Assembly: GCF_002119405.1 (NCBI RefSeq)
Contig: NZ_MTBG01000026.1
Span: 1-45,639, forward strand
Origin: Pseudoruegeria sp. SK021
GTDB lineage: Bacteria > Pseudomonadota > Alphaproteobacteria > Rhodobacterales > Rhodobacteraceae
Direction of reading: 5' to 3'
DNA length: 45,639 bases
Shown: positions 1-8,416 of the stretch, piece by piece
How the letters are laid out: each line of letters opens with the position of its first letter
How positions within the stretch are numbered: the first letter of the stretch is position 1
Notes under the pieces: generated by a model
Told to the model about the DNA's origin: nothing
Database searches by the model: none
What the model saw: the letters and a program-made list of their open reading frames with translations, nothing else
Position numbers and translations under genes: made by a program

Positions 1-1
1 G

Positions 2-73
2 GTTCAGATCCGAGCTGCAGTGCTGAACCGGTTCACCGCCCTCGGAATACCCGTCACGAAAGCCGTGGGATAA
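2..73 (+). other. C-terminal end of a partial reading frame, possibly a transposase
   Basis: An open frame enters from the left edge of the window and ends at TAA 71-73. Its last residues include VLNRFTALGIPVTKAVG. The phrase looks protein-like and is reminiscent of the C-terminal tails of alphaproteobacterial transposases, but I cannot name the family. No further gene is visible up to the next RBS at about 212, so 74-210 could be the outer end of a mobile element or its target flank. Only the open frame is seen; the transposase reading is inference. Confidence 0.22.
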
Positions 74-222
74 GTGTGTCTGGGGAAAGGGGCACTGCGG
101 CCCATTTCAAATTTGTGCAACAGCGCCGTTGCAGACCAGACTATCAGGTCCCAGAGGGCACTTCTTCTCTTGGACCCCATTTCCGTGAAATCGTACAATT
201 TTTATCGCTATTAGGAAGTACC

Positions 223-828
223 ATGTTTTTACTACGATCGACGTTAGCAGGATTTTTGACCGGGGTGTTTGGCGTATTTAGCACAGCCAGTGCCGCGTCT
301 TTCATCGTCGAAGAGCGGATCGGAACCGCGTATATTTACGGATTTCTCATCACCGATGGCACGATCGGGACCCTTGCCACGGAAAACATCGTGAATTGGC
401 ACCTGACGATGTATAACGGCCCGAACGAATTCATATTCGTCAGGTCATCAGATCCGGCTAAGCCAAGCAACTCCACCATGACCATCTCGGGTGACGTCTT
501 GAGCACGGCAGGGCCGTTCCTATTTTTCAACTCGGCCGAGCCCTCGGGATACGCTCTTTTTCAGGGAATCGGAGCCAACAACGGATATTCTTGGTGTTTG
601 AATGCCGCTGGATGCCTTGAGGCTGATAGCCCTGGATTCACAGCAACCATGCCTAGCTTGGCACAACCCTTGGTATCGACCTTTGAAGCGAAGACTTATC
701 TCGGTCACCAAGGTATTCCAGAGCCCGCGATGGTTCCCCTTCCCGCAGCATTGCCTCTTTTATTTGCAGCGATCGGTGGACTTGGGGGAATGCATCTGAT
801 CGGCCGTCGCGGCAAGGCAACAGCCTGA
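223..828 (+). CDS. VPLPA-CTERM sorting domain protein
   Basis: Predicted exported protein of 201 residues. The frame stays open upstream to 76, but I place the start at ATG 223 because an AGGAAG ribosome site lies just upstream and translation then begins with a clear signal peptide: a hydrophobic stretch ending in Ala-Ser-Ala, with cleavage near residue 25. The middle has no recognised domain. The C-terminus has the motif VPLPAALPLL, a glycine-rich hydrophobic helix and a terminal Arg-Arg cluster. This is the layout of the VPLPA-CTERM variant of PEP-CTERM sorting signals, which are thought to be processed by exosortase-type enzymes in exopolysaccharide-producing bacteria. No exosortase gene is in the window, so processing would depend on genes elsewhere. 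Two internal cysteines (WCLNAAGC) could form a disulfide. The true function is unknown. A terminator follows at 895-928. Confidence 0.8.
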   Translation: MFLLRSTLAGFLTGVFGVFSTASAASFIVEERIGTAYIYGFLITDGTIGTLATENIVNWHLTMYNGPNEFIFVRSSDPAKPSNSTMTISGDVLSTAGPFLFFNSAEPSGYALFQGIGANNGYSWCLNAAGCLEADSPGFTATMPSLAQPLVSTFEAKTYLGHQGIPEPAMVPLPAALPLLFAAIGGLGGMHLIGRRGKATA

Positions 829-894
829 AAGTCGCCTGGGAGGTGTTTATGCCTGATCCGGCGCCTCCTTTAATGAATTAACCCGCTACGAAAG

Positions 895-928
895 TAGGGC
901 GCATCGAAGGGTGCGCCCTATTTTATTT
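895..928 (+). terminator. Rho-independent terminator after the VPLPA-CTERM gene
   Basis: A 9-bp perfect stem (TAGGGCGCA 895-903 with TGCGCCCTA 912-920) with an 8-nt loop is followed by TTTTATTT. It ends the plus-strand gene and lies between it and the convergent cco operon end at 1017. A weaker hairpin (GGAGGTG with CGCCTCC) lies just before it. Confidence 0.85.
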
Positions 929-1016
929 AGGAAGTTTTCGCTGTGACCAGACATGAAAAAATGGGAACTGACGCTGATTTGGTGTAGCTAATAAAGCTTT
1001 GCTCAGCATCGCGCAC

Positions 1017-1862
1017 TTAAAGATTATAGGGTCGCAGCGTGCGATAAGCGTGCCATGTTGCGTGGCCCAGCAGCGGGAAAATCACAATTAATCCGATAAA
1101 TCCGGTTGCGATGGATACGGCGAAAAGGACAAGAACAATCGCACCCCATGCAATCATGACAGAAAGATTGCTCCATACCGTTGCCATGCTGATCCCGAGA
1201 GCAGAGAGCGCATCGGTTCGCTCTGTCAGCAACATCGGGACCCCAAAAACGCTGATTGCGAATGAGAACGCGGCAAAAAGTGCGCCAACAGACCCGCCGA
1301 CCAGCAGTAATGCCCACCCTGTAGGAGTTGTGAATAGCATCGGAACAATTTCATCAGTCCCCGGGAACGGATTTATACCAAAAAACAGCGCCCAAATCAG
1401 CACGGCTGCGCGCAACCATAGCAGCAAGAGACCCAATAACATCACGCCCATGAACCAAGCTTGAGCGCCAGATTCCGGTTTCACCAGCGCCATTTTTAAG
1501 AATGTCGGGCGATCTCCTGCCTCAAGCATCCTGCTTTTCTCATAAAGGCCGTTGGCGATGATCGGCCCGACGACCATGAACCCTGCAAGCGCGGGAAACA
1601 GGGCGTATTCATAGTTGAATAAAAACAACGCCCAGACAATCAGTGCAGAGAGAGCGTAGACCCCAAACCCATACAGCATACTGGGCACCGGATTTGTCCA
1701 CAGATCCGACCACCCCGCGCGCAGCCAATCAAAAGCCGTGCGCCACGGCAGATTGAGGGCGCGGTGATTATCCCGCGGCAAGGCTGGAACGACCTTTGGT
1801 ATCTCATCCGACCCTTTCGGATCGTCTGGCGGCGCTAGAACATCGGCACGATCACTCAGCAT
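1017..1862 (-). CDS. DUF2189 integral membrane protein
   Basis: Protein of 281 residues. The frame is open much further upstream through ccoP-antisense sequence, but ATG 1862 is chosen because it follows the upstream small ORF directly (7-nt overlap) and gives a protein of normal family length. An N-terminal soluble stretch of about 50 residues precedes roughly six hydrophobic segments. Conserved-looking phrases such as AFDWLRAGWSDLW and a C-terminal GHATWHAYR fit the DUF2189 family. In Rhodobacteraceae this family is often found beside cytochrome oxidase genes, but its role is not known. It is the last gene of the cco transcription unit. A role in oxidase assembly or membrane homeostasis would be inference from position only. 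Confidence 0.8.
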   Translation of the reverse strand: MLSDRADVLAPPDDPKGSDEIPKVVPALPRDNHRALNLPWRTAFDWLRAGWSDLWTNPVPSMLYGFGVYALSALIVWALFLFNYEYALFPALAGFMVVGPIIANGLYEKSRMLEAGDRPTFLKMALVKPESGAQAWFMGVMLLGLLLLWLRAAVLIWALFFGINPFPGTDEIVPMLFTTPTGWALLLVGGSVGALFAAFSFAISVFGVPMLLTERTDALSALGISMATVWSNLSVMIAWGAIVLVLFAVSIATGFIGLIVIFPLLGHATWHAYRTLRPYNL

Positions 1863-2053
1863 GATGGTTTCGCCGCGCGGTGGATTGCGACGCCTTCCGT
1901 GTTTTGTTGCAGAACACACTCGGGTTTTGAAGCGAAGGAGACGTAGACCAGATGCGCATTCGCGCCGATAAAAAGCGCAACAGAACTGGCCACCCCGACC
2001 AGCGCAAAAAGGCGCGTCCGGGTCCAGTAGCGCGGGGTGGCAAGGGCGGTCAT
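1856..2053 (-). CDS. Small single-span membrane protein in the cco operon
   Basis: ORF of 65 residues. Its ATG overlaps the ccoP stop in a TGATG/ATGA arrangement (shared bases 2051-2052), and its stop overlaps the start of the DUF2189 gene, so both ends are translationally coupled. The protein has a short basic N-terminus (RYWTRTR) and one hydrophobic segment at about residues 14-31, then a polar tail containing two cysteines (KPEC and a C-terminal Cys). I do not recognise the family. The position between ccoP and DUF2189 suggests a small accessory of the oxidase or its biogenesis. It is not ccoH (too short, no FixH features) and not ccoQ, which is present separately. The tight coupling makes it likely to be a real gene. 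Confidence 0.6.
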   Translation of the reverse strand: MTALATPRYWTRTRLFALVGVASSVALFIGANAHLVYVSFASKPECVLQQNTEGVAIHRAAKPSC

Positions 2054-2922
2054 TGTGGCGCCTCCTGTCGCAGATCGGTAAGATAAACCGTGAGGATCTT
2101 GCGCTCGGTTTCCGACAGGCGTCCTTCCCAAGCGGGCATCCAGCCTTGCCGACCGTTCCAAATTGTTTCGAACATTGCCGTGTCGTCGCCGCCGTAGATC
2201 CAGAATGCATCGGTCAGATTGGGCGCGCCCTGCTCAGTGTCTCCCATCGCCGTCTCGCCGTGACAGCTGGCGCAGTTGTCTGCGTAGATTTCTGCGCCGG
2301 CGGCAGCACGATCAGGCGGTATCTCCGTCCCGGAAAGCGATTGAACGTAATCGACGACAATGCGAATGTCTTCGCGTCCCAGCATTCCGTCCCGGCCAAA
2401 CGCAAGCATCTGGGCGTATCTCGTATCTGGGTGGGGTGCGTTGATGCCGACGCGCAACGTTTCCATGATGGACTCGGGATCGCCGCCCCATAACCACATG
2501 TCGTCTATCAGGCTGGGAAAGCCCGGTCCCCCACCTGCATCCAAGCCGTGACAGCCTGCGCAATTGTCTCCGAAAATCTGGTGGGCCGTACCCGTTGCAA
2601 GCGCCAATAGCTCAGGATCTTGCAGTATGTCATTGACGGGTGCGGCCGTAATAAGGTCTGCCCAACCCGAGCGGGCCACATTTGCAGCGATCACTTTTTC
2701 CGCGACCTCTTCGCCCTGATTGAGACCCAGTATCCCCTTGGTATAGGTCGTTACCAAAGGCCAGGTGGGCAGCAAGATCCAAGCGATCAGCGCCCAAATG
2801 TGTGTGACGATGATGAAAAACCAGACGGCACGCGGCACACGGGTGTTCAGCTCGGTTATGCCGTTCCACTCATGGCCGGTGGTCAGATAACCGGTAAGCG
2901 GGTCACGTTCCTTCACTGACAT
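2050..2922 (-). CDS. ccoP: cbb3-type cytochrome c oxidase subunit III (diheme)
   Basis: Membrane-anchored diheme cytochrome c of 290 residues that carries electrons from soluble cytochromes to the CcoN-CcoO core. One transmembrane helix lies at about residues 33-54. Two heme c sites follow: CAGCH at 121-125 and CASCH at 217-221, each in a cytochrome c fold facing the periplasm. The N-terminal GHEWNGI phrase is typical of CcoP. It overlaps the end of ccoQ by 10 nt and is coupled to the following small ORF. Length and domain order are normal for the family. Confidence 0.97.
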   Translation of the reverse strand: MSVKERDPLTGYLTTGHEWNGITELNTRVPRAVWFFIIVTHIWALIAWILLPTWPLVTTYTKGILGLNQGEEVAEKVIAANVARSGWADLITAAPVNDILQDPELLALATGTAHQIFGDNCAGCHGLDAGGGPGFPSLIDDMWLWGGDPESIMETLRVGINAPHPDTRYAQMLAFGRDGMLGREDIRIVVDYVQSLSGTEIPPDRAAAGAEIYADNCASCHGETAMGDTEQGAPNLTDAFWIYGGDDTAMFETIWNGRQGWMPAWEGRLSETERKILTVYLTDLRQEAPQ

Positions 2923-3113
2923 GGCGTGTCCTCCTTATTCTCCCGCTGAACCGGGCCGTCCTCGTCATCCAGTATGCTTTTTGCGGCTTTATCGAACCGT
3001 CCGCCCAGCGAGGGCCAATAGGCGTAAATGGTGATCAGGATGAACAGACCCATCAGATAGAACAGACCGAAAGACTTGGCCGCGCCGACAAACCAATCGT
3101 GAGTCAGCTCCAT
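2913..3113 (-). CDS. ccoQ: cbb3-type cytochrome c oxidase subunit CcoQ
   Basis: Protein of 66 residues with one transmembrane helix at about 15-34 followed by a charged cytoplasmic tail rich in Asp and Glu. CcoQ/FixQ is the small subunit that stabilises CcoP and the assembled complex. The gene lies between ccoO (3-nt gap) and ccoP (10-nt overlap), the canonical NOQP position. Size and hydropathy fit; sequence conservation in this family is low, so position is an important part of the call. Confidence 0.92.
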   Translation of the reverse strand: MELTHDWFVGAAKSFGLFYLMGLFILITIYAYWPSLGGRFDKAAKSILDDEDGPVQRENKEDTPCQ

Positions 3114-3116
3114 GCT

Positions 3117-3893
3117 CTATTCCTCCGCTACGGGTTGCATTTGTTCGGGTAAGTCCGTCAATTTGCCGAGTATCTGAAGATATGCCACCAGCGCGTCCAT
3201 CTCTGTCACCCAGTCGCTGCGCCCATCAAAATACCGCACGGCCGTCGCATCACCGTATCGCTCTGTCACGCCATCGGCGTGGGGGCCGTCAGGATTGGCC
3301 TGACCTGTCGCGTCATACGCCGCATTCAAGATCATTTCGTCGGTATAGGGGACCCCGACGGCCCGTAACGCGCTGAGCCTGTCGGAAAGATCATCGGTTC
3401 TCAGGAGGGTTTCCAGCAAGAACGCATATTGCGGCATCACCGATTCAGGGACCAGATCGCGCGGGTTCACCAGATGGCGAACCTGCCAGTCGTCCGAATA
3501 TTTATCCCCCAACCGCGCAAGGTCGGGCCCTGTCCGTTTTGACCCCCATAGCATCGGATGGTCATATTGCGACTCGACGGCGAGTGAATAGGGGCCGTAC
3601 CGTTCCACTTCATCGCGCAGCGTGCGGATCATCTGGCTGTGACACGCATAACATCCCTCGCGAATATAGATGTCACGCCCAGCCTGCTCCAGCGGGGTAT
3701 AGACGCGCATATTGGGATCCGCTTCGACGGTATCGTCGATGGTAAACAAGGGCGCGATTTCAACGATGCCGCCGACACTTGCCGCGGCAATAATCCCGAA
3801 GGTCAGCGCCATGGAGTGGCGCTCCATCCGGTAATGGGTGCGCGCCTGAAAGTCGAAGAACCTTGCGAAGGGTTTTAGGATTTTTTTAAACAT
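3117..3893 (-). CDS. ccoO: cbb3-type cytochrome c oxidase subunit II (monoheme)
   Basis: Membrane-bound monoheme cytochrome c of 258 residues. The start ATG 3893 is 4 nt after the ccoN stop. The frame extends further upstream but would read into ccoN. An N-terminal membrane helix (about residues 29-48) precedes the heme c motif CYACH at 81-85, followed by the family-typical SQMIR. CcoO passes electrons from CcoP to the CcoN heme b/binuclear centre. Confidence 0.96.
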   Translation of the reverse strand: MFKKILKPFARFFDFQARTHYRMERHSMALTFGIIAAASVGGIVEIAPLFTIDDTVEADPNMRVYTPLEQAGRDIYIREGCYACHSQMIRTLRDEVERYGPYSLAVESQYDHPMLWGSKRTGPDLARLGDKYSDDWQVRHLVNPRDLVPESVMPQYAFLLETLLRTDDLSDRLSALRAVGVPYTDEMILNAAYDATGQANPDGPHADGVTERYGDATAVRYFDGRSDWVTEMDALVAYLQILGKLTDLPEQMQPVAEE

Positions 3894-3897
3894 ATCC

Positions 3898-5550
3898 CTA
3901 CTCCGCGGCCGGCACTGCCGGCTCCATAGCTTCAGACGACGTCGGATAATCAAGGGCCGGCGCCAAAAGTGGAACCCTCCGAATGGTCATCACAACATTC
4001 CACAGGCAGATGCAGGCACCCGTTAGGAACAACAGCCCCCCGAACGCGCGTGCGATGTAATAGGGGTGCATCGCAACCAGCGAGTCCACAAACGAATACC
4101 GCAATGTGCCTGCCTCATTATAGGTGCGCCACATCAGGCCTTGGATGATCCCGCTGTTCCACATCGCAAAGACGTAGATAACGGTGCCAGTCAGGGCGAG
4201 CCAGAAGTGCCACTCGACCGCCTTCCACGAGTACATCGTCTCGCGGCGCCACAAGACCGGAACAAGCGCGTAGATCGACCCGAAGGTGATCATGGCGACC
4301 CAACCCATTGCGCCAGAATGGACATGCCCAATGGTCCAGTCAGTGTAATGTGACAGACCGTTGACCGGGCGGATCGCCATGAACGACCCCTCGAATGTTG
4401 ATAGCCCGTAGAATACCGCAGCCACCATCATGAAGCGCAGGGTCGCATCGTCACGCACTTTGTGCCACGCCCCGTTCAACGTCATCAGCGCGTTACCCGC
4501 CGAGGCCCAGCTGGGGACCAGCAGCATGATAGAAAACGTCATGCCCAGCGTTTGGACCCAATAGGGAAGCGCCGTGTAATGGAGATGGTGTGAGCCGACC
4601 CAGATGTAGAAAAACACGATACCCCAAAACGACAGGATCGACAGACGATAAGAATAAATCGGTCGCTCTGCCCTCTTGGGAAGAAAGTAATAAAGCATGC
4701 CCAGAAAGCCGGTGGTCAGAAAGAATGCCACCGCGTTGTGGCCATACCACCACTGGGTCATCGCATCCTGAACGCCAGAAAACAGCGAATAGCTTTTGGC
4801 ACCCGTCAGCGATGCAGGCAGCGCCAGATTGTTGACGATATGCAGGATTGCCACGACCAGAATGAACGACAGGTAATACCAGTTGGCAACGTAAATATGC
4901 GGCTCGTTCCGCCGGGCCAGCGTGCGCATATACAGGATGAAATACACCACCCACACGACAACCAGCCAGAGGTCGGCATACCACTCGGGCTCAGCATATT
5001 CTTTGGATTGCGTGATGCCCATGATGTATCCACTGGCGGCGAGAATACAAAACAGGTTGAATCCCAAAAGCACAAACCACGGCGAAATTTGGTCCGGCAT
5101 CCGCGCACGGCTGGTGCGCTGCATGATGTGATAGGACGTTGCGATCAACGCATTGCCGCCAAAGCCAAAGATGACACCGGACGTATGGACGGGGCGCAGC
5201 CGACCAAAGCTTGACCAGGCCGCATCGAACCGCAGATCGGGCCAGGCCAGTTGCGACGCAACCCACACGCCCATGCTCATCCCTACGACAGCCCAGAGCA
5301 GTGCCAGAATGATCCCTACCTTGGTGGGATCGTCGTAATACAACGCCGCGCGATCTTCTGTCGGCTCTGGGTCATAAAACGCATTTCCCACCACGAAAAA
5401 CAACACGCCGAAGAACAAAAGGGTGATCCAGCCATGGGCGCCCATGGGGTCATCGTGCCCCACAATGGCCATAAGCAACCCAACCATGGCACCGAACCCT
5501 GTGATGATCATCGCCTTGGTCCGTTCGGCCCCAGTCAGGTTAGACATCAT
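3898..5550 (-). CDS. ccoN: cbb3-type cytochrome c oxidase catalytic subunit I
   Basis: Heme-copper oxidase catalytic subunit of 550 residues with about twelve or more membrane helices. It carries the histidine-rich segments expected for heme b, heme b3 and CuB ligation, for example SHHLHYTALPYW and HVHSGAMGW. Two adjacent ATGs (5550 and 5547) are possible starts. ATG 5550 overlaps the ccoS stop as ATGA and lies downstream of an AAGGAG site. cbb3 oxidases have high oxygen affinity and support microoxic respiration. It heads ccoNOQP within the larger operon. Confidence 0.98.
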   Translation of the reverse strand: MMSNLTGAERTKAMIITGFGAMVGLLMAIVGHDDPMGAHGWITLLFFGVLFFVVGNAFYDPEPTEDRAALYYDDPTKVGIILALLWAVVGMSMGVWVASQLAWPDLRFDAAWSSFGRLRPVHTSGVIFGFGGNALIATSYHIMQRTSRARMPDQISPWFVLLGFNLFCILAASGYIMGITQSKEYAEPEWYADLWLVVVWVVYFILYMRTLARRNEPHIYVANWYYLSFILVVAILHIVNNLALPASLTGAKSYSLFSGVQDAMTQWWYGHNAVAFFLTTGFLGMLYYFLPKRAERPIYSYRLSILSFWGIVFFYIWVGSHHLHYTALPYWVQTLGMTFSIMLLVPSWASAGNALMTLNGAWHKVRDDATLRFMMVAAVFYGLSTFEGSFMAIRPVNGLSHYTDWTIGHVHSGAMGWVAMITFGSIYALVPVLWRRETMYSWKAVEWHFWLALTGTVIYVFAMWNSGIIQGLMWRTYNEAGTLRYSFVDSLVAMHPYYIARAFGGLLFLTGACICLWNVVMTIRRVPLLAPALDYPTSSEAMEPAVPAAE

Positions 5551-5747
5551 CGCTTGGTCTCCTTTGTCACAATCATTCGACTGGTAGAATTCAACGATTT
5601 TAGCGGAACATCGTCATCGTGCAGGATTCGCTCGGCATCGCCCGACAGGTCTTCATATTGGCCGTTACGCAAGCTCCAGAAGAACGCCGCAAGTCCGAAG
5701 GCACCCATACTCAAAGTAACTGGTATCAGAATTATAAGTATTGTCAC
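5547..5747 (-). CDS. ccoS: cbb3-type oxidase assembly protein CcoS
   Basis: Small protein of 66 residues starting with GTG 5747, which overlaps the ccoI stop (GTGA, 5744-5747). It has one N-terminal transmembrane helix (about residues 3-24) followed by FFWSLRNGQYEDL and an acidic segment, the recognisable core of CcoS/FixS. CcoS is needed for insertion of cofactors into CcoN. Its stop overlaps the ccoN start by ATGA. Using an upstream ATG would need a frame running inside ccoI, so GTG is the sensible start. Confidence 0.93.
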   Translation of the reverse strand: MTILIILIPVTLSMGAFGLAAFFWSLRNGQYEDLSGDAERILHDDDVPLKSLNSTSRMIVTKETKR

Positions 5748-8005
5748 GCTGGTGTCTCCTTGCGTTTTACGTGGGACGCAGGTTTTTCGCGGGTCCTCGC
5801 ACCAGCCTTGTTCAGGCGCAGGGCGTTTCCGATCACTATGATCGAAGATCCCGACATCGCCAATGCCGCAATCAGCGGTGTCACCAGCCCTGCAACCGCC
5901 AAGGGAATGGCAATGCAGTTGTAGGCGATGGCCAGCGCAAAATTCTGACGCACAATCCGTGCTGTATCCCGCGCAACCTTCCACGTATCGGGAACGGCAT
6001 CGAGGGTATCGCGCAAAAAGACAAAGTCCGCCGCGGTGCGGCCTGCGTCGGACGCGGTCGACGGGGCCATCGAAACATGGGCGGCTGCCAGTGCCGCCGC
6101 ATCGTTCAGCCCGTCTCCGACCATTAGTGGCCGATGCCCGCCCCGAAGCCCTGTCCTCAGAATGTCGATTTTGTCTGCGGGTGTGGCACCATAATGGATG
6201 TCGTCAATACCCAGTGCCGTCGCCACGGCCTTGGCGCGATCTTCCATGTCGCCTGACAACAACGCAACGCTAAACCCCGCATTTTTCATGTCTGTAACAG
6301 CTTCGATGGCACCATCACGCAAGGTCTCGGCCAGATCGAAGGAAACCGACGGGCAATGTTCAAAGCCGAATGCCGGGCTTCCGGCTCCTGCCGCAACATC
6401 TGCAATCTCGGCCACCCATTCGGCGCGCCCCAGACGGGCCCGGCGGCCCTCGATCAGTCCTTCAACGCCGAAACCCGGCACTTCCGTGTGGCAGGTGACG
6501 TCAGAGGGGTTATCGTGTAATCCCGACGCGATCGCACGCGCAGCCGGATGGCCGGACCGAACGGCAAGCGCTTTTGCGCCTGACCGCATCACCGGATCAT
6601 CAGGAATGTTTCCAAGCCTCGGCGTGCCGGTCGTTAGTGTGCCCGTTTTGTCGAACACCACGTGATCAATTTCCGCCATTCTTTCAAGCGCGGCCCCGTC
6701 TTTCATCAAGACACCCATCCGCATCAGACGACCTGCTGCAACCACGTGGGCGACGGGCACAGCCAGCCCCAATGCGCACGGACAGGTAATGATCAGAACG
6801 CTGATGGCAATAAATAAGGACGTCTGCCAATCGCCACCGGTTACCAGCATCCAGCCGATGAACGTAATCAACGCCAGCAGGTGAACAACCGGCGCATAGA
6901 GCCGCGCGGCCCTGTCCGCGATGCGAACATAATTGGCGCGTCCCGCTTCGGCATTGGATTGCATCCGGATCATCTGCGCTAAAAACGAGTCGTCCGACGA
7001 CCGCAGAACCCTGCCGTCGATCACGCCTGTCAGGTTCAGTGCTCCGGCCTCAATCATATCTCCCGGTCCGATTGCCACGGCCATGGATTCACCCGTGACG
7101 AGCGAGCGGTCGAGATCGCTGTTTCCGGACAGAATCTCTAGGTCCAGCGGAACACGTTCGCCCGGCGCGATGGACAGGGTCATTCCGGGAGTAATGCTTT
7201 CAAGCAGCGCGTATGTGAGGCTTCCATCCTCATCGCGCAGCATCGCACCGCGAGGCGACAATTTGGCCAAACCACTCACGGCACTGCGCGCGCGTTCGCG
7301 CATCAGATGATCAAAATAACGACCCGTCAGTAGGAAAAAAAGCAAAGTGACAGCAGCGTCGAAAAACACATGGTCCCCGCCCTGAACCGTCTCGAAGAGA
7401 CTCAGCACCAGGGCAAGCGCAACTGCCAGCGCAATCGGGACGTCCATATTCAATTGACGCCGGCGTAATGCAGAAACCGCCGATCTGAAAAAAGGCTGAC
7501 CGGCATAGAGGACCACTGGCACGGCAATCAGCGCTGAAACCAGATGAAATGTCTCACGGGTCTGCCCGTCCGCGCCTGACCAGACTCCAACCGACAACAA
7601 CATGATGTTCATCGCGCCGAAACCTGCAACGGCAAGCGCGCGCAACAGGCCCTTACCGGTAGGATCTGGCGCCGTGTCAGCACCGCTTTGGACAGGGGTC
7701 GCGGCATACCCTAGAGCCGCCAGTGTTTGGATCATTGGCATCGGGTCAGTGTCGGGCCCCTCAAGCACGATGGTCGCTTGATGCAGGGTCAGGTTGGCAC
7801 GGGCATAAACCACGTCGTCACGCGCGTTCAGCGCACGCTCGACCTTGGCGACACATGCGCCACATTTGATACCGGGAACAGACAGAATACACCGACCCCG
7901 TCCATTGTCATCCACCCGAACGGCGGCACGGGACTGAGCGAGGTTCAGGGGACTGCCTGCAGCCGTGCCCGATCGCTCTTCTGCTGCGCTATGTCCAAAC
8001 ACCAT
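5744..8005 (-). CDS. ccoI: Copper-transporting P1B-type ATPase for cbb3 oxidase biogenesis
   Basis: Cu(I) P-type ATPase of 753 residues supplying copper to the CcoN CuB site. An N-terminal heavy-metal domain carries CGAC (residues 48-51). Two hydrophobic hairpins are followed by the actuator TGES motif (about 304-307), the metal-binding CPC in the membrane (408-410), the phosphorylation motif DKTGTLT (452-458) and the hinge GDGLNDAAAL. All catalytic motifs are intact. It is the first gene of the operon, whereas in the common arrangement ccoGHIS follows ccoNOQP. No clear FNR-type box (TTGAT-N4-ATCAA) was seen upstream. Confidence 0.95.
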   Translation of the reverse strand: MVFGHSAAEERSGTAAGSPLNLAQSRAAVRVDDNGRGRCILSVPGIKCGACVAKVERALNARDDVVYARANLTLHQATIVLEGPDTDPMPMIQTLAALGYAATPVQSGADTAPDPTGKGLLRALAVAGFGAMNIMLLSVGVWSGADGQTRETFHLVSALIAVPVVLYAGQPFFRSAVSALRRRQLNMDVPIALAVALALVLSLFETVQGGDHVFFDAAVTLLFFLLTGRYFDHLMRERARSAVSGLAKLSPRGAMLRDEDGSLTYALLESITPGMTLSIAPGERVPLDLEILSGNSDLDRSLVTGESMAVAIGPGDMIEAGALNLTGVIDGRVLRSSDDSFLAQMIRMQSNAEAGRANYVRIADRAARLYAPVVHLLALITFIGWMLVTGGDWQTSLFIAISVLIITCPCALGLAVPVAHVVAAGRLMRMGVLMKDGAALERMAEIDHVVFDKTGTLTTGTPRLGNIPDDPVMRSGAKALAVRSGHPAARAIASGLHDNPSDVTCHTEVPGFGVEGLIEGRRARLGRAEWVAEIADVAAGAGSPAFGFEHCPSVSFDLAETLRDGAIEAVTDMKNAGFSVALLSGDMEDRAKAVATALGIDDIHYGATPADKIDILRTGLRGGHRPLMVGDGLNDAAALAAAHVSMAPSTASDAGRTAADFVFLRDTLDAVPDTWKVARDTARIVRQNFALAIAYNCIAIPLAVAGLVTPLIAALAMSGSSIIVIGNALRLNKAGARTREKPASHVKRKETPA

Positions 8006-8416
8006 GCCAGACCTTTTATCTATGTTGTGCTGATATTCTGAGGGATTCCCAATTTCCCAGATACCTGTTTGTTTTGGCTATGTCGCGAATTTCTAAAGGT
8101 TACGAAGAAAGCGTTTTCCCGAGACACCGTTGACGGGTGCGGTGATTTGAAACCGGTGAAGACGGAAAATCAGGATGATCTGATCGTGCGCGGACCAAAA
8201 CCACTACGCCCGCCGATGAAAGGTGGTTCGGATCTATTTGGACAGCGATCGAAAGGAGATTGCTACCCGGGCCCAAAAACGGTTGGCCTCGGCACAATTT
8301 CCCTCCGGCCGTTTGAAACGTCTTTTCGGCCCATCAATTAACTGGACATTTACCGGCTGGTTGCCATATATCTACAGGAGGTGGCATTTTGCTACCTGTT
8401 TAAGGATGGAGGCATC
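8006..8416. other. Intergenic region between ccoI and the toxin-antitoxin pair
   Basis: About 410 bases between divergent ccoI (minus) and the antitoxin gene (plus). Promoters for both must lie here. I see no convincing FNR-type dyad and no recognised gene. Frames at 8069-8341 and 8223-8726 are open but have no family features or good ribosome sites. The antitoxin RBS (AAGGATGGAGG) is at 8402-8412. Confidence 0.5.

Noticed and set aside
8006-8100. Expected FNR/Anr box upstream of the cco operon
   Set aside because: No TTGAT-N4-ATCAA-like dyad could be found near ccoI, so no regulatory site was annotated.
8069-8341. 90-codon open frame between ccoI and the antitoxin gene
   Set aside because: No ribosome site, no recognisable features, and it overlaps another chance frame; treated as intergenic.
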